NCBI GenBank assembly: GCA_030744435.1
Contig: JASLQO010000019.1
Span: 6,100 to 70,099 of the forward strand
Direction of reading: 5' to 3'
DNA: 64,000 nt
From: JASLQO01 sp002327525
GTDB lineage: Bacteria; Pseudomonadota; Gammaproteobacteria; Pseudomonadales; Azotimanducaceae
Numbering within the stretch: the first letter of the stretch is position 1; each line of letters starts with the position of its first letter. Shown piece by piece: positions 17,204-26,822 of this stretch. Made by a program: the position numbers and the translations under genes. The notes beneath the pieces are model-generated. The model saw nothing but the letters and a program-made list of their open reading frames with translations, did not search any database and was not told the origin of the DNA.

Positions 17204-17353
17204 GCGAATCTGCTCAAAAAAAGGGTCTCTGCCGTTGTCTTGCTATCGGATGTGCGTCTGTTAAACTGCGCGCCCCCTGAAGGTAGCCCTGTGCGGGCTC
17301 TGCGTTCAGCTACGCAGATATCCAAACAGAGCAGACCAGAGAAGAGCCCTAAG

Positions 17354-17596
17354 ATGAAAGCCGATATCCACCCGGAATACAACGCGATCAAAGCGACCTG
17401 TAGCTGCGGCAATGTCATCGAGACACGATCGACCCTCGGTGAGGACATCCACCTGGAAGTGTGCTCCGCCTGTCATCCTTTCTATACCGGTAAGCAGAAG
17501 ATTCTCGACTCCGGCGGGCGCGTCGAGCGCTTCCGCAAGCGCTTCGGCAACCGCAGCGCCACCACGGCTGCGGCGGCTTCCAACGAAGCCGAGTAG
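17354..17596 (+). CDS. rpmE: 50S ribosomal protein L31
   Basis: An 80-residue L31 of the zinc-containing (C+) type: MKADIHPEYNAIKATCSCGN, then VCSACHPFYTGKQK. The cysteines at about 16, 18, 37 and 40 form the zinc site. The ATG at 17354 matches the family start; the frame upstream has no homology. It is about 10 residues longer than E. coli L31, with an Ala/Thr-rich tail. It is divergent from priA. Confidence 0.96.
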   Translation: MKADIHPEYNAIKATCSCGNVIETRSTLGEDIHLEVCSACHPFYTGKQKILDSGGRVERFRKRFGNRSATTAAAASNEAE

Positions 17597-17709
17597 CACC
17601 CCGCTCGCGGTTTAGGCCGCATTCATCTGAACATTGCTAATCTTCGTGGTCTAATCTCAAAGGACGCGCGTATGCGTTTGCCTGGCGGAGTGTATAGGGA
17701 CGACAAAGG

Positions 17710-19107
17710 ATGAATATCGTCAAGCTACTGCTGATAGCCTCGCTGTTGAGCCTGGGCATGCTTCAGGCACAGGCAGCCGGTGTGGGCGAAAAGATGTACA
17801 ACGACCTGCGCGAGAAGGACGGACTGTATCCCGACGATGACTGGCAGGACTACGTCACGGAGATCGGCGAGCGGCTGCTTGCGGTATCTCCGGATGCCGG
17901 AAAGAACTACACCTTCTGCGTGGTGGACAACTTCGAGACCAACGCGAGCGCGACGGGTGATGGCTACATCTTTGTCTACCGCGGGATCATCTCGCTCATG
18001 AAGAGCGAGGACGAGCTGGCCGGCATCATTGGTCACGAGATTGGTCACGTGGTGGGGGGCCACAGCGACAAGGCCAACAGCGCACGCCGCCTCGGTAAGT
18101 TGCTTGGCTGGATCGGGACGCTCGGAACCGGCACCACGTCGATGCTCGATCTGTCCAACACACTCACGGCGACGGCTACCTCGCGTGCAGGGCGCGAATT
18201 CGAACTTGAATCTGATTCCTATGGTGCTGAGTTCCTGGCGAAAGCCGGGTACGACCCGCTGGCGATGATCAACGCAATCTACGTCCTCAAGGACTATGAG
18301 ATGTTCATGAAGCAGGTGCAGAACAATCCCGGCGTGTATCACGGTCTGTTTGCCAGCCACCCACGCAACGACAGACGTCTGCACGAGGTGGTGGCCCGCG
18401 CTCAACCACTTGCCGGTGACGAACTCAAGGCGCCTGTGCGTGATTTCTGGGAGATGATCAACGGACTAGACTATGGCGATGCCCCGTCGGTCGGTATCAC
18501 GAAGGATGGTGTGTTCTACCACAGTGCGCTCAGAATCGTGATCGCGTTTCCAGAGAAGTGGACGGTCAGCAACTCCAAGGACGAGGTGTTCGGCCGATCA
18601 CCCGGGAGCGCGGACGATGCGCAGATAACGATCTCGCGTCAGGAACGCCCGGATGCGGAGCTCACACCGCAAGCCTACATCGCCGAGACACTGAAGCGCG
18701 ATGATGTCAATAATGGCGAGACCACCACAATCAATGGATTCGATGCCTACATCGGCGATGTAGAAGTACTCTCAGGCAACAGCGCCGCGCGAAAGATCGC
18801 AATCGTATTCAAGGACGGGGCCGCTTATCTCTTCAAGGGCGATCTGGCGGAAGGGGGCGACGCGGTCGCGTTCGATACCGAATTTCGCGCCACGGTGGGC
18901 TCGTTTCGCGCGATGAAAGCAACCGATCTGCAAACGGCGCGCAACCAGAAGATCAAAGTGATCGTGGCGGAACCCGGCATGACCTATGCCAAGCTCGCGA
19001 GGCAGGTGTCGCTGCAAAAACACGCGGAAGAGACTCTGCGACTGATCAACGGGCATCACCCGCGCGGTGAACCGCGGGCCGGTGACTATATCAAGGTCAT
19101 TCAGTAG
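17710..19107 (+). CDS. Periplasmic M48-family zinc metalloprotease (BepA/YfgC-like)
   Basis: A 465-residue secreted peptidase. It has a signal peptide (residues 1-22, cleaved near AQA-AG) and a gluzincin active site HEIGH at 109-113 (GIIGHEIGHVVGGH). A third metal ligand is likely in the EFELESDSYGAEFL segment. The C-terminal about 200 residues are not peptidase; they end in a LysM-like stretch (VIVAEPGMTYAKLARQ to GDYIKVIQ), as in several M48 proteins of this class. Such proteins degrade or chaperone outer-membrane proteins. It stands alone between rpmE and the convergent mrcA. Confidence 0.88.
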   Translation: MNIVKLLLIASLLSLGMLQAQAAGVGEKMYNDLREKDGLYPDDDWQDYVTEIGERLLAVSPDAGKNYTFCVVDNFETNASATGDGYIFVYRGIISLMKSEDELAGIIGHEIGHVVGGHSDKANSARRLGKLLGWIGTLGTGTTSMLDLSNTLTATATSRAGREFELESDSYGAEFLAKAGYDPLAMINAIYVLKDYEMFMKQVQNNPGVYHGLFASHPRNDRRLHEVVARAQPLAGDELKAPVRDFWEMINGLDYGDAPSVGITKDGVFYHSALRIVIAFPEKWTVSNSKDEVFGRSPGSADDAQITISRQERPDAELTPQAYIAETLKRDDVNNGETTTINGFDAYIGDVEVLSGNSAARKIAIVFKDGAAYLFKGDLAEGGDAVAFDTEFRATVGSFRAMKATDLQTARNQKIKVIVAEPGMTYAKLARQVSLQKHAEETLRLINGHHPRGEPRAGDYIKVIQ

Positions 19108-19144
19108 CGTTCGCCAGCGTGGCCGCCCTCGCAGTGTTGCGTCA

Positions 19145-21682
19145 CTAGAAGAGATCCTCGGGATCTATCGAATCCGTACCGGGCCCCTGCTCCTGCTCGG
19201 CGCCGCTGGGCCGCGGCGGTACGAACTCCTCCAGGAAGTACTCGAAGATCGCGTCGCTCTGTCCGGTCGGCGCGATGTTGCCCGTTTCGGGATCGATACG
19301 CATGGTGGTGACGCCCGGGGGTACCGCACGCTGCACCTCATCCACATCGTCGAGCGCCTCCTTCATGAAGTCGATCCAGATCGGCAACGGTATGTTGGAC
19401 CCATAAGCATTGCGCCCGAGTGGCTGCAGATTCGGGAAGCCCACCCAGACGCTCGTCACCACATCAGCGCCGTAGCCGTTGAACCAGGTGTCTGCCGCGT
19501 CATTAGTGGTACCGGTCTTGCCGGCCAGGTCGGAGCGCTCCAGAACGCGGGCGCGCCGCCCGGTGCCGCGGCGGATCACGTCCTGGAGCATGCTGTGCAT
19601 GATGAACACGTTGCGTTCGTCCAGAACCCGAAGTGCGGGCGGTGCATCTGTGTTGGTTTCGTCCGGCCGCTGAGAATTGTTTTCTGCGAGCACCTCTTCG
19701 AGGCTGGCCGGTTCCACGAAGATTTCAGCGAGATCGGTGGGCTCGGCTGCGCTGGAGGTCTCTGCCTGCTCATTTTCTTCACACTCCGGACAGGCCACTG
19801 GATGAACGGGTGCGTAGATAATGTCGCCATCGGTGTTACGGACGTACTGGATGATGTGCGGTTCGATCAGGAAACCGCCATTGGCGAACACTGCATAGGC
19901 ACTCACCATGTCGAGCGGAGTGATCGCCATGGTGCCGCCACCGATGGCGAGCTGTGTGTTGCGCGGGAACGTGCGGGTGTCAAAGCCGAAGCGGCTCACA
20001 TGGCCAATGACGTTACCCGCGCGGACTCGCATCAGCACCTGAATAGAAACCAGATTGATGGACTTGTAGAGTGCCTCGCGCAGGCGCGTGGGGCCGTTGT
20101 ACTGGTTGTTGTCGTTGCTCGGCCGATACTGCGATTCGAGCAATTCGTCTTCGAATACGAGTGGTGCGTCCATGAACATCGAGGCTGGTGTGACACCGTT
20201 GGCCAATGCCGCTGAGTAAACGAAGGGTTTGAAACCCGATCCGGGCTGACGGGCCGCTTGTAGGGCATGGTTGTACTGACTGATGCCGAAATCGTAACCC
20301 CCGGCCATCGCCAACACCGCGCCAGTGCGGGAATCAAGCGAGACCAGAGCACCCTGGATATCGGGCAGCTGGGCCAGCAGCCAACCGTCCTCTCCCCGGC
20401 GTACGCGCACGATGTCGCCGGGAGTGAGGATGTCGGCGGGTGTCTCCAGTGGCGGTCCGCGGCGATCGACGGTGTGGTACCGGCGTGCCCAGCGCATGGC
20501 GTCCAGTGGAATGGCAAACACACCGCCGTCCGAACGCGCGGCGAGTACCCGCTCGGCTTCGACGCTGATCACTACCGCCGGTTCCAGATCGTGCGCGGGA
20601 GGGCGTGCGGTAACTGCGGCCTGTATCTGCGCACCGATTTCGGCATCGAGCGGTTGACCGAGTGTGGCCTCGGCACTTTCAGGCAGGGCCAGGCGAGCCT
20701 CGGCGCCGCGAAAACCGTGCGCGCGGTCGTAACGGGCAAGCCCGGCGCGAAGCACTTTTCGAGCGTGAGCCTGCAGGGGAGCACGCAGGGTGGTCATGAC
20801 CTCGTATCCACGCGTGTAGATATCGGGAACGCGGCCGAGCAACTGCTGGCGCACCCATTCAGCGGGGTATGGTGCCGGTACGTCCAGCTCGCGCTGGTGG
20901 AGTGCGGCCGTGATCGGTGCGCTGCGGGCCTCCTCGAGCTGGCTTCGCGTGATAGAGCCCTGCTCGAACATGCGTGCGAGGACGACGTTACGCCGGGTGA
21001 TGGCGTGCCCGGGTCCGTTGATGGGATTACCGGCCTCGGGTCTCTGGGGAATCCCAGCGAGCATAGCGAGCTGCGCCAGGTTGAGATCGGCAAGTGAAGT
21101 ACCGTAGTAGGTCTGCGCCGCTGCCTCGGCGCCGTATGCGCGTTTACCGAAAGGCACCAGATTGATGTATAGCTCCAGAATCTCGTCCTTGGTCAGCTCC
21201 CGCTCTATCTGGAGTGCCAGCAGCATTTCCTTGAATTTTCGGATGAAGGTGACTTCGAGCGTGAACGAGACGTTGCGGGCGAGTTGCATCGTGATGGTGC
21301 TCGCTCCTGGCCCCAGTGAACCCTCCATGATCAGACTGCGGATGAGGCCGAAAACGTCATTGGTCAGCGATATGAAGTCAATTCCGGAATGCTCGTAAAA
21401 ACGCTTGTCTTCTGTGTCAAGTAAGGCGTCTATAAACTGTTGTGGCACCCGATCGAGCGTGACCGGAATGCGTCGGCGCTCTCCGAATTCGGCAATCAGT
21501 AGGTCGTCTGAGGAGTAAACGCGCAGTGGCGTCTCCAGTCGCACGTGCCGATAACTCTCTGCCGGGGGAATCTGGGGATCCAGGTAGAGAAAGATGCCCG
21601 CCAGAGAGATCACTGCGCCACATAATGCCGTGTAGGCCAGTAACATAATGGTGCGCATGATGCGATGGGACCTCTGTGTCAT
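19145..21682 (-). CDS. mrcA: Penicillin-binding protein 1A (bifunctional)
   Basis: A class A PBP of about 845 residues with an N-terminal transmembrane anchor. The glycosyltransferase domain shows the EDKRFYEHSGIDF and GASTITMQLARN motifs. An OB-like insert follows, then the transpeptidase with the active serine in RQPGSGFKPFVYSAAL (SxxK), YKSINLVS (SxN) and AGKTGTTNDAADTWF (KTG). An acidic insertion (around the CPECEENEQAETSSAAE stretch) sits between the SxN and KTG motifs. The ATG at 21682 was preferred to a TTG five codons upstream. It is divergent from pilM, the classical mrcA-pilMNOPQ arrangement. Confidence 0.95.
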   Translation of the reverse strand: MTQRSHRIMRTIMLLAYTALCGAVISLAGIFLYLDPQIPPAESYRHVRLETPLRVYSSDDLLIAEFGERRRIPVTLDRVPQQFIDALLDTEDKRFYEHSGIDFISLTNDVFGLIRSLIMEGSLGPGASTITMQLARNVSFTLEVTFIRKFKEMLLALQIERELTKDEILELYINLVPFGKRAYGAEAAAQTYYGTSLADLNLAQLAMLAGIPQRPEAGNPINGPGHAITRRNVVLARMFEQGSITRSQLEEARSAPITAALHQRELDVPAPYPAEWVRQQLLGRVPDIYTRGYEVMTTLRAPLQAHARKVLRAGLARYDRAHGFRGAEARLALPESAEATLGQPLDAEIGAQIQAAVTARPPAHDLEPAVVISVEAERVLAARSDGGVFAIPLDAMRWARRYHTVDRRGPPLETPADILTPGDIVRVRRGEDGWLLAQLPDIQGALVSLDSRTGAVLAMAGGYDFGISQYNHALQAARQPGSGFKPFVYSAALANGVTPASMFMDAPLVFEDELLESQYRPSNDNNQYNGPTRLREALYKSINLVSIQVLMRVRAGNVIGHVSRFGFDTRTFPRNTQLAIGGGTMAITPLDMVSAYAVFANGGFLIEPHIIQYVRNTDGDIIYAPVHPVACPECEENEQAETSSAAEPTDLAEIFVEPASLEEVLAENNSQRPDETNTDAPPALRVLDERNVFIMHSMLQDVIRRGTGRRARVLERSDLAGKTGTTNDAADTWFNGYGADVVTSVWVGFPNLQPLGRNAYGSNIPLPIWIDFMKEALDDVDEVQRAVPPGVTTMRIDPETGNIAPTGQSDAIFEYFLEEFVPPRPSGAEQEQGPGTDSIDPEDLF

Positions 21683-21851
21683 GTTGTCATCGCGCAAACG
21701 GATAGGTTCACGCGCTGTATGAGGGTGAGGTGGCGATCGCCGGGGTGGGAGAATGCGTGGGCGAATAGATTGCTCTCTCCGTGATTCTTGTATTTAATGT
21801 TGTACTGCATGTATAGGACGTAAGTGCCCGCGCCATTAAGGAAAATCTACC

Positions 21852-22913
21852 GTGGCATTGTTTTCTAAGAAGTCCAATATTCTGTTGGGTCTCGACATCA
21901 GCTCCACTTCAGTAAAGCTCCTCGCACTGTCGAAAAATTTCGACAGATACCGGGTGGAGGCATACGCGGTGGAGCCACTGCCGCCCAATGCCGTTGTCGA
22001 GAAGAATATTAGTGATGTCGAAGCGGTTGGTGAAGTCATAAAGCGTGTTGTGGCCAGGGCCAAGAGCCCGGCCAAGGCAGCCGCCGTCGCCGTCGCAGGA
22101 TCTGCCGTGATCACAAAGACTATCGAGATGGACAGCCAGCTCTCCGATGACGAGATGGAAAATCAGATCACCGTGGAAGCCGACCAGTACATTCCGTACC
22201 CGCTGGACGAGGTCGCAATCGATTTCGAGGTGCAGGGTCTCTCGGAACGCAATCCCGAGCGGGTGGAAGTGCTGCTCGCTGCTTGTCGGCGCGAGAATGT
22301 CGAGATGCGCGAGATCGCACTCGAGATGGGCAACCTGGCACCGCGTGTGGTAGATATCGAGTCGCATGCGATGAAACGTGCTTTCGAACTGGTCAAACCG
22401 CAACTCGGGAGCAACGCGGAGGAACTGGTCGTCGCCATCATCGACATCGGCGCAACCATGATGACGCTGTCCGTATTGGCCGATGACAAATCCATCTATA
22501 CGCGTGAACAGCTGGTTGGCGGTAAGCAGCTCACGGAAGAGATTCAACGGCGCTACTCGCTGAGTTTCGAGGAGGCCGGACTCGCCAAGAAGCAGGGCGG
22601 TCTACCCGACGACTACGAGGAGGAAGTACTCGCTCCGTTCAAGGAGGCGGTGTTACAACAGGTGACGCGTTCGCTGCAATTCTTCTTCTCTTCGAGCCAG
22701 TACGACGACGTCGACTACATCGCGCTTGCCGGTGGCACCTCATCCATCGAAGGACTGTCTGAGATGATCGAGAGCAAACTCGGTACTCCGACCATAATCG
22801 CTAATCCGTTTGTCGACATGTCAGTCGCATCAAAAGTTGATGCCAACGCCTTGTCCAATGACGCTCCGGCATTGATGATTGCCTGTGGGCTTGCCATGAG
22901 GAGCTTTGACTAA
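21852..22913 (+). CDS. pilM: Type IV pilus assembly protein PilM
   Basis: A 353-residue actin-like ATPase at the cytoplasmic face of the pilus machine, which binds the PilN N-terminus. LLGLDISSTSVKLLAL at the N-terminus is the phosphate-1 loop of the FtsA/actin fold, followed by VVAIIDIGATMMTLSVL and YIALAGGTSSIEGLSEMI. The start is GTG at 21852 with AAGGAAAA upstream. It begins a tight five-gene operon. Confidence 0.96.
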   Translation: MALFSKKSNILLGLDISSTSVKLLALSKNFDRYRVEAYAVEPLPPNAVVEKNISDVEAVGEVIKRVVARAKSPAKAAAVAVAGSAVITKTIEMDSQLSDDEMENQITVEADQYIPYPLDEVAIDFEVQGLSERNPERVEVLLAACRRENVEMREIALEMGNLAPRVVDIESHAMKRAFELVKPQLGSNAEELVVAIIDIGATMMTLSVLADDKSIYTREQLVGGKQLTEEIQRRYSLSFEEAGLAKKQGGLPDDYEEEVLAPFKEAVLQQVTRSLQFFFSSSQYDDVDYIALAGGTSSIEGLSEMIESKLGTPTIIANPFVDMSVASKVDANALSNDAPALMIACGLAMRSFD

Positions 22914-23485
22914 TGGCGAGAATCAACCTACTTCCATGGCGCGAATGGGAACGCGAACGGCGTCGAACCGAATTCATCGCGCGCCTGGGTGTCATTCTCG
23001 TGCTCGGAGCGGCCATCGTGTTCGTGGTCGGTTTCATGCTGGACACGCGTGTGGAGAGCCAGAACCAGCGTAACAAGTTTCTCACTACACACATCTCGCA
23101 ACTGGATGCGAAGATAACCGAGATCAGAAGCCTGAGGAAAGACCGCGAAAAGCTGCTCGCGCGCATGCGCGTCATCCAGGACTTGCAGGGCAATCGCCCG
23201 GTGATTGTCCGGGTATTCGACGAATTGGTCCGAACGCTTGCCGACGGGGTGCACTATGGCCAGCTGACGATGGAGGGTGATGACCTCGCGGTGCGGGGTA
23301 CAGCGGAATCCAACAACCGCATCTCGGCCCTGATGCGAAATCTCGACGGCTCGGACTGGTTCGCCGAGCCGAATCTCAAGAGTATCAAGGAAGATCCTGT
23401 CAACTCCGATTACGGCGACAAGGCCAGCAGCTTCGATCTCACTTTCGCGCAGGTGAATCCAAACGAGGTGGGGGAGGACGAATAG
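22913..23485 (+). CDS. pilN: Type IV pilus assembly protein PilN
   Basis: A 190-residue bitopic inner-membrane protein. The N-terminal MARINLLPWREWERERR carries the INLLPWR motif that inserts in the PilM groove. One transmembrane helix (about 25-46), a coiled coil (KITEIRSLRKDREKLLARM) and a ferredoxin-like periplasmic domain follow. The ATG overlaps the last base of the pilM stop. Confidence 0.95.
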   Translation: MARINLLPWREWERERRRTEFIARLGVILVLGAAIVFVVGFMLDTRVESQNQRNKFLTTHISQLDAKITEIRSLRKDREKLLARMRVIQDLQGNRPVIVRVFDELVRTLADGVHYGQLTMEGDDLAVRGTAESNNRISALMRNLDGSDWFAEPNLKSIKEDPVNSDYGDKASSFDLTFAQVNPNEVGEDE

Positions 23486-23486
23486 G

Positions 23487-24104
23487 ATGGCGTTGCAGGA
23501 TACGCTCGAGCAGCTGCAGAACTTCGATCTCGGCGACCTGGATCTGAACAATATCGGCTCCTGGCCGGAGCCCGTGAAGCTCATCGTCATGGCGTTGTTG
23601 TTCGTTCTGGTGCTCGGAGCCGGGTACTACTTCTACCTCACCGACAAACAGTCATTGCTGGAGCAGGTGCAGGCCAAGGAGCAGGACCTCAGGCGCGACT
23701 ATGAAAACAAGGCGCGCCAGGCTGTCAACCTGGATGCGTACCGGCAACAGAAAACCGAGATGGAGGCGACATTCGGCGCCCTGCTCAAACAACTGCCGCA
23801 AGACACGGAAGTGCCGGGGTTACTCGAGGACATCACGCGTACCGCTCTCGACAATGAACTGACGATCGAGAGTGTCGACCTGCAGCCGGAACAACGTACT
23901 GAGTTCTACGTGGAGCTGCCAATCAACATCACCGTTTCCGGTGGTTATCACAAGATAGGCTCCTTCGTGAGCGGCGTGGCCAATCTGTCTCGAATCGTCA
24001 CCCTGCACGATTTCGACATCAAACCCGAAAAAGCCAAGGGCGCACAGGGTTTGCAGATGAACATCGTGGCTAAAACATATCGCTATCTGGGAGAAGATGA
24101 ATGA
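23487..24104 (+). CDS. pilO: Type IV pilus assembly protein PilO
   Basis: A 205-residue partner of PilN in the inner-membrane alignment complex: a short cytoplasmic N-terminus, one transmembrane helix (VKLIVMALLFVLVLGAGYYFYL), a coiled coil, and a periplasmic ferredoxin-like fold with PLPQDTEVPGLLEDI-type sequence. One base separates it from pilN and it overlaps pilP by 4 bases. Confidence 0.95.
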   Translation: MALQDTLEQLQNFDLGDLDLNNIGSWPEPVKLIVMALLFVLVLGAGYYFYLTDKQSLLEQVQAKEQDLRRDYENKARQAVNLDAYRQQKTEMEATFGALLKQLPQDTEVPGLLEDITRTALDNELTIESVDLQPEQRTEFYVELPINITVSGGYHKIGSFVSGVANLSRIVTLHDFDIKPEKAKGAQGLQMNIVAKTYRYLGEDE

Positions 24105-24631
24105 CCCGGATATTGAGCTTCCTCTCACTTAGCGTGGCCTTGAGCGCGTGTTCCACCGGCAGTGACCTCCAGGATTTGCAGGCCTTCATGGATGAGGTGG
24201 ATTCACGGCCGCAAGGAGCTATCAAACCGCTGCCGCCGTTCCAGCGCGTGCCGCCTTTCGCGTATGAAGCCGGCGCCATGCGTTCCCCGTTTGAACCGCC
24301 CGCGGTCCTGAAACGGGTGGAACGCAATCCGGGCGGCCCGAAGGTAACGCCGGATTTCAATCGGGTGAAGGAATTTCTCGAGCAGTACACCATTGGACAA
24401 CTTGCGATGGTGGGTACGCTTGCCCAGAGTGGGGTCCAGTTCGGGCTCGTCGAGGACAACGATGGCGGCGTTCATCGTGTGCAGGTGGGTGATTACATGG
24501 GAAGCGACCACGGTCGTGTACTGGACATCGAGGATACGAATATCGAACTCATAGAGATCGTGTCCGACGGAATTGGTGGCTGGGTCGAGCGGGAGCGCAC
24601 GGTGCTGCTGGCGGGAGTTGAAAGAGGATGA
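24101..24631 (+). CDS. pilP: Type IV pilus lipoprotein PilP
   Basis: A 176-residue lipoprotein. The signal sequence MTRILSFLSLSVALSAC ends in a lipobox (LSAC) with the modified Cys at 17. The C-terminal domain has the PilP fold (LEQYTIGQLAMVGTLAQSG, then GLVEDNDGGVHRVQVGDYMG). PilP links PilNO with the PilQ secretin. It overlaps pilO by 4 bases and pilQ by 4 bases. Confidence 0.95.
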   Translation: MTRILSFLSLSVALSACSTGSDLQDLQAFMDEVDSRPQGAIKPLPPFQRVPPFAYEAGAMRSPFEPPAVLKRVERNPGGPKVTPDFNRVKEFLEQYTIGQLAMVGTLAQSGVQFGLVEDNDGGVHRVQVGDYMGSDHGRVLDIEDTNIELIEIVSDGIGGWVERERTVLLAGVERG

Positions 24632-26739
24632 CTATGAAACAAATTGCACATCGAGTGAGGCTGGCGTGCGGTGTGACGCTGACGCTGGTGACGATGCTGC
24701 TGGGTTCACAGGTCCATGCGGTTTCCATCGAGGGTATCGAATTTTCGTCTCTGCCCGGAGACAAGACGGAAATCAGGATGCGCTTCGACGGCCCCGCCCC
24801 CGAGCCGACCGGCTACACCATCGAGCAGCCAGCTCGCATCGTTCTGGACATGCCCGGTGTGAGTAGCACGCTGGCGGAGAAACATCATCCGCTTGGCATC
24901 GGCAACGCACGTCGGGTCACGATCATCAGTACCAATGACCGTACGCGCGCCGTCGTCAATCTTGCGCAACTGGTTAGTTATGAAACGCGAGTACAGGACA
25001 ACCTGCTATTCCTGCTGGTAGGTGCCGATGGGCGCTCCGGCAAGGTGGTTGGCGGTGGAGAAACCACCGCTGCGGTGGCGCGCACCAAGGCCTGGGATGA
25101 AACAGGCACGGCCGACTCACGTATCACAGAGGTGGATTTTCGCCGCGGCGGTGATGGCGAAGGACGTGTGTTCATACGTCTGTCGAATCCGAAAGTACCG
25201 GTCAATGTCGTCAGCAACGGCGGACGCATTCAGGTTGAAGTGCGCAACACCCGGCTCCCCAGAGAGCTTCAGCGCCGGCTGGATGTCACTGATTTCGCGA
25301 CCCCGGTGGATATAGTGGACGCCGTGCAGCAGGGTGATGACGTCATCTTCACTGTGTCGGCCACCGGTAACTACGACTACCTCGCCTATCAGGCGGACAA
25401 TTTGCTGTCGGTGGACGTCAGCCCACTAACGGAAGAGAAGATGGCGCTGCGTGACGATGTGTTTGCCTACACCGGAGAGAAGCTGTCGCTCAATTTCCAG
25501 GACATAGAGGTGCGCTCGGTGCTGCAGCTGATCGCCGACTTCACGGATCTGAATCTGGTCGCCGCCGACACCGTAGCAGGGCGCATCACGTTGCGGCTGC
25601 AAAATGTACCGTGGGACCAGGCGTTGGAGCTGATCCTGAAAACCAAGGGTCTCGACCAGCGCAAGGTGGGCAACGTACTGCTGGTCGCACCCGCCTCCGA
25701 GATAGCCGCGCGTGAGAAGCTGGAACTGGAAAACCAGAAACAGATTTCCGAACTCGCGCCGTTGCGTACGGAATTCATACAGGTGCGCTATGCGAGCGCC
25801 ACTGAGCTCTTTAACCTGTTCAGTGAAACTGGTGACAATGCAGTGATGTCGGATCGGGGCAGTGTGATAGTCGATGAGCGCACGAACGCGATCATCTTCA
25901 CTGATACGGCCGACCGGCTCGAAGAGTTCAGGCGCATCATCGCCCAACTCGACATCCCCGTGCGTCAGGTGCTGATCGAGGCACGTATGGTTACCGCCAA
26001 CAGCAACTTCTCCAAACAGCTCGGTGTCCGCTGGGGGGGTGGAGGACTCCATCGCAGCAACAAAGAGAATGCGGCGAAGCTCGGCGGGTCTCTGGAAACA
26101 CTCACCGAGCTGCAGAATATTGTAGTCGATGGTAGCGGCGAGATTACCTCACCGACTGACCTGGTCGTCGATCTCGGCATTTCCGGTGCCGCGTCCAGTT
26201 TCGGCATCGGATTCGCTGGTGTGGATTATCTGGTTGACCTCGAAATCTCGGCACTCGCGGCAGACGGTAACGCCGAAATCGTGGCACGCCCGAAAGTGAT
26301 CACGGCAGACAAGTCCACCGCCACCATCGAGTCTGGTGTGGAGATTCCGTATCAGGAGGCGACCAGCTCGGGTGCCACCTCAACGTCGTTTAAAGACGCC
26401 GTACTGTCTCTGGAGGTAACGCCACAGATCACGCCGGATGATCGCATCATCATGGAGTTGAACGTCAAGCAGGATACGATTGGCCAGGTATTCAACGGCG
26501 TACCTTCCATCAATACCAACGAGATCGAAACCGAGGTGCTGGTAGACAATGGCGAGACGGTGGTCCTTGGCGGTATCTTCATCTCGGATAAGAACACATC
26601 GGTGGAGAAGACGCCGTTTTTCGGTGATCTGCCGTACGTCGGAGCCCTGTTCCGGAGAACCATAGAGCGGGACGACAAGCAGGAGCTTCTGATCTTCATC
26701 ACACCGAAGATCATCCAGGACACTCTGGCGCGCCGTTAG
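24628..26739 (+). CDS. pilQ: Type IV pilus secretin PilQ
   Basis: A 703-residue outer-membrane secretin through which the pilus emerges. A signal peptide (about 1-31) is followed by AMIN domains (about 35-240), then the STN domain (LSLNFQDIEVRSVLQLIADFTDLNLV), an N1/NolW domain (FIQVRYASATELFNLF) and the C-terminal secretin barrel (QVLIEARMVTANSNFSKQLG to VVLGGIFISD and ELLIFITPKI). ATG at 24628 overlaps pilP; an ATG two codons later has a better-placed AGAGG. Confidence 0.96.
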   Translation: MTMKQIAHRVRLACGVTLTLVTMLLGSQVHAVSIEGIEFSSLPGDKTEIRMRFDGPAPEPTGYTIEQPARIVLDMPGVSSTLAEKHHPLGIGNARRVTIISTNDRTRAVVNLAQLVSYETRVQDNLLFLLVGADGRSGKVVGGGETTAAVARTKAWDETGTADSRITEVDFRRGGDGEGRVFIRLSNPKVPVNVVSNGGRIQVEVRNTRLPRELQRRLDVTDFATPVDIVDAVQQGDDVIFTVSATGNYDYLAYQADNLLSVDVSPLTEEKMALRDDVFAYTGEKLSLNFQDIEVRSVLQLIADFTDLNLVAADTVAGRITLRLQNVPWDQALELILKTKGLDQRKVGNVLLVAPASEIAAREKLELENQKQISELAPLRTEFIQVRYASATELFNLFSETGDNAVMSDRGSVIVDERTNAIIFTDTADRLEEFRRIIAQLDIPVRQVLIEARMVTANSNFSKQLGVRWGGGGLHRSNKENAAKLGGSLETLTELQNIVVDGSGEITSPTDLVVDLGISGAASSFGIGFAGVDYLVDLEISALAADGNAEIVARPKVITADKSTATIESGVEIPYQEATSSGATSTSFKDAVLSLEVTPQITPDDRIIMELNVKQDTIGQVFNGVPSINTNEIETEVLVDNGETVVLGGIFISDKNTSVEKTPFFGDLPYVGALFRRTIERDDKQELLIFITPKIIQDTLARR

Positions 26740-26768
26740 GCGCGCCTGCCGAGGTTTCATTTCGGCTA

Positions 26769-26806
26769 CACTACGCGGCGTCTGGCCGTGGCCAGACACC
26801 GTAGTG
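26769..26806. terminator. Large hairpin between pilQ and aroK
   Basis: CACTACG-cg-GCGTCTGGC (26769-26786) faces GCCAGACACCGTAGTG (26791-26806) with a 4-base loop: about 15 paired bases with one small bulge. It is followed by TTGTTTG, a weak T-tract. It is likely a (partial) terminator of the pil operon or an RNA element in the leader of aroK, whose ATG is 16 bases downstream. Confidence 0.6.
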
Positions 26807-26822
26807 TTGTTTGTGGCTGACG

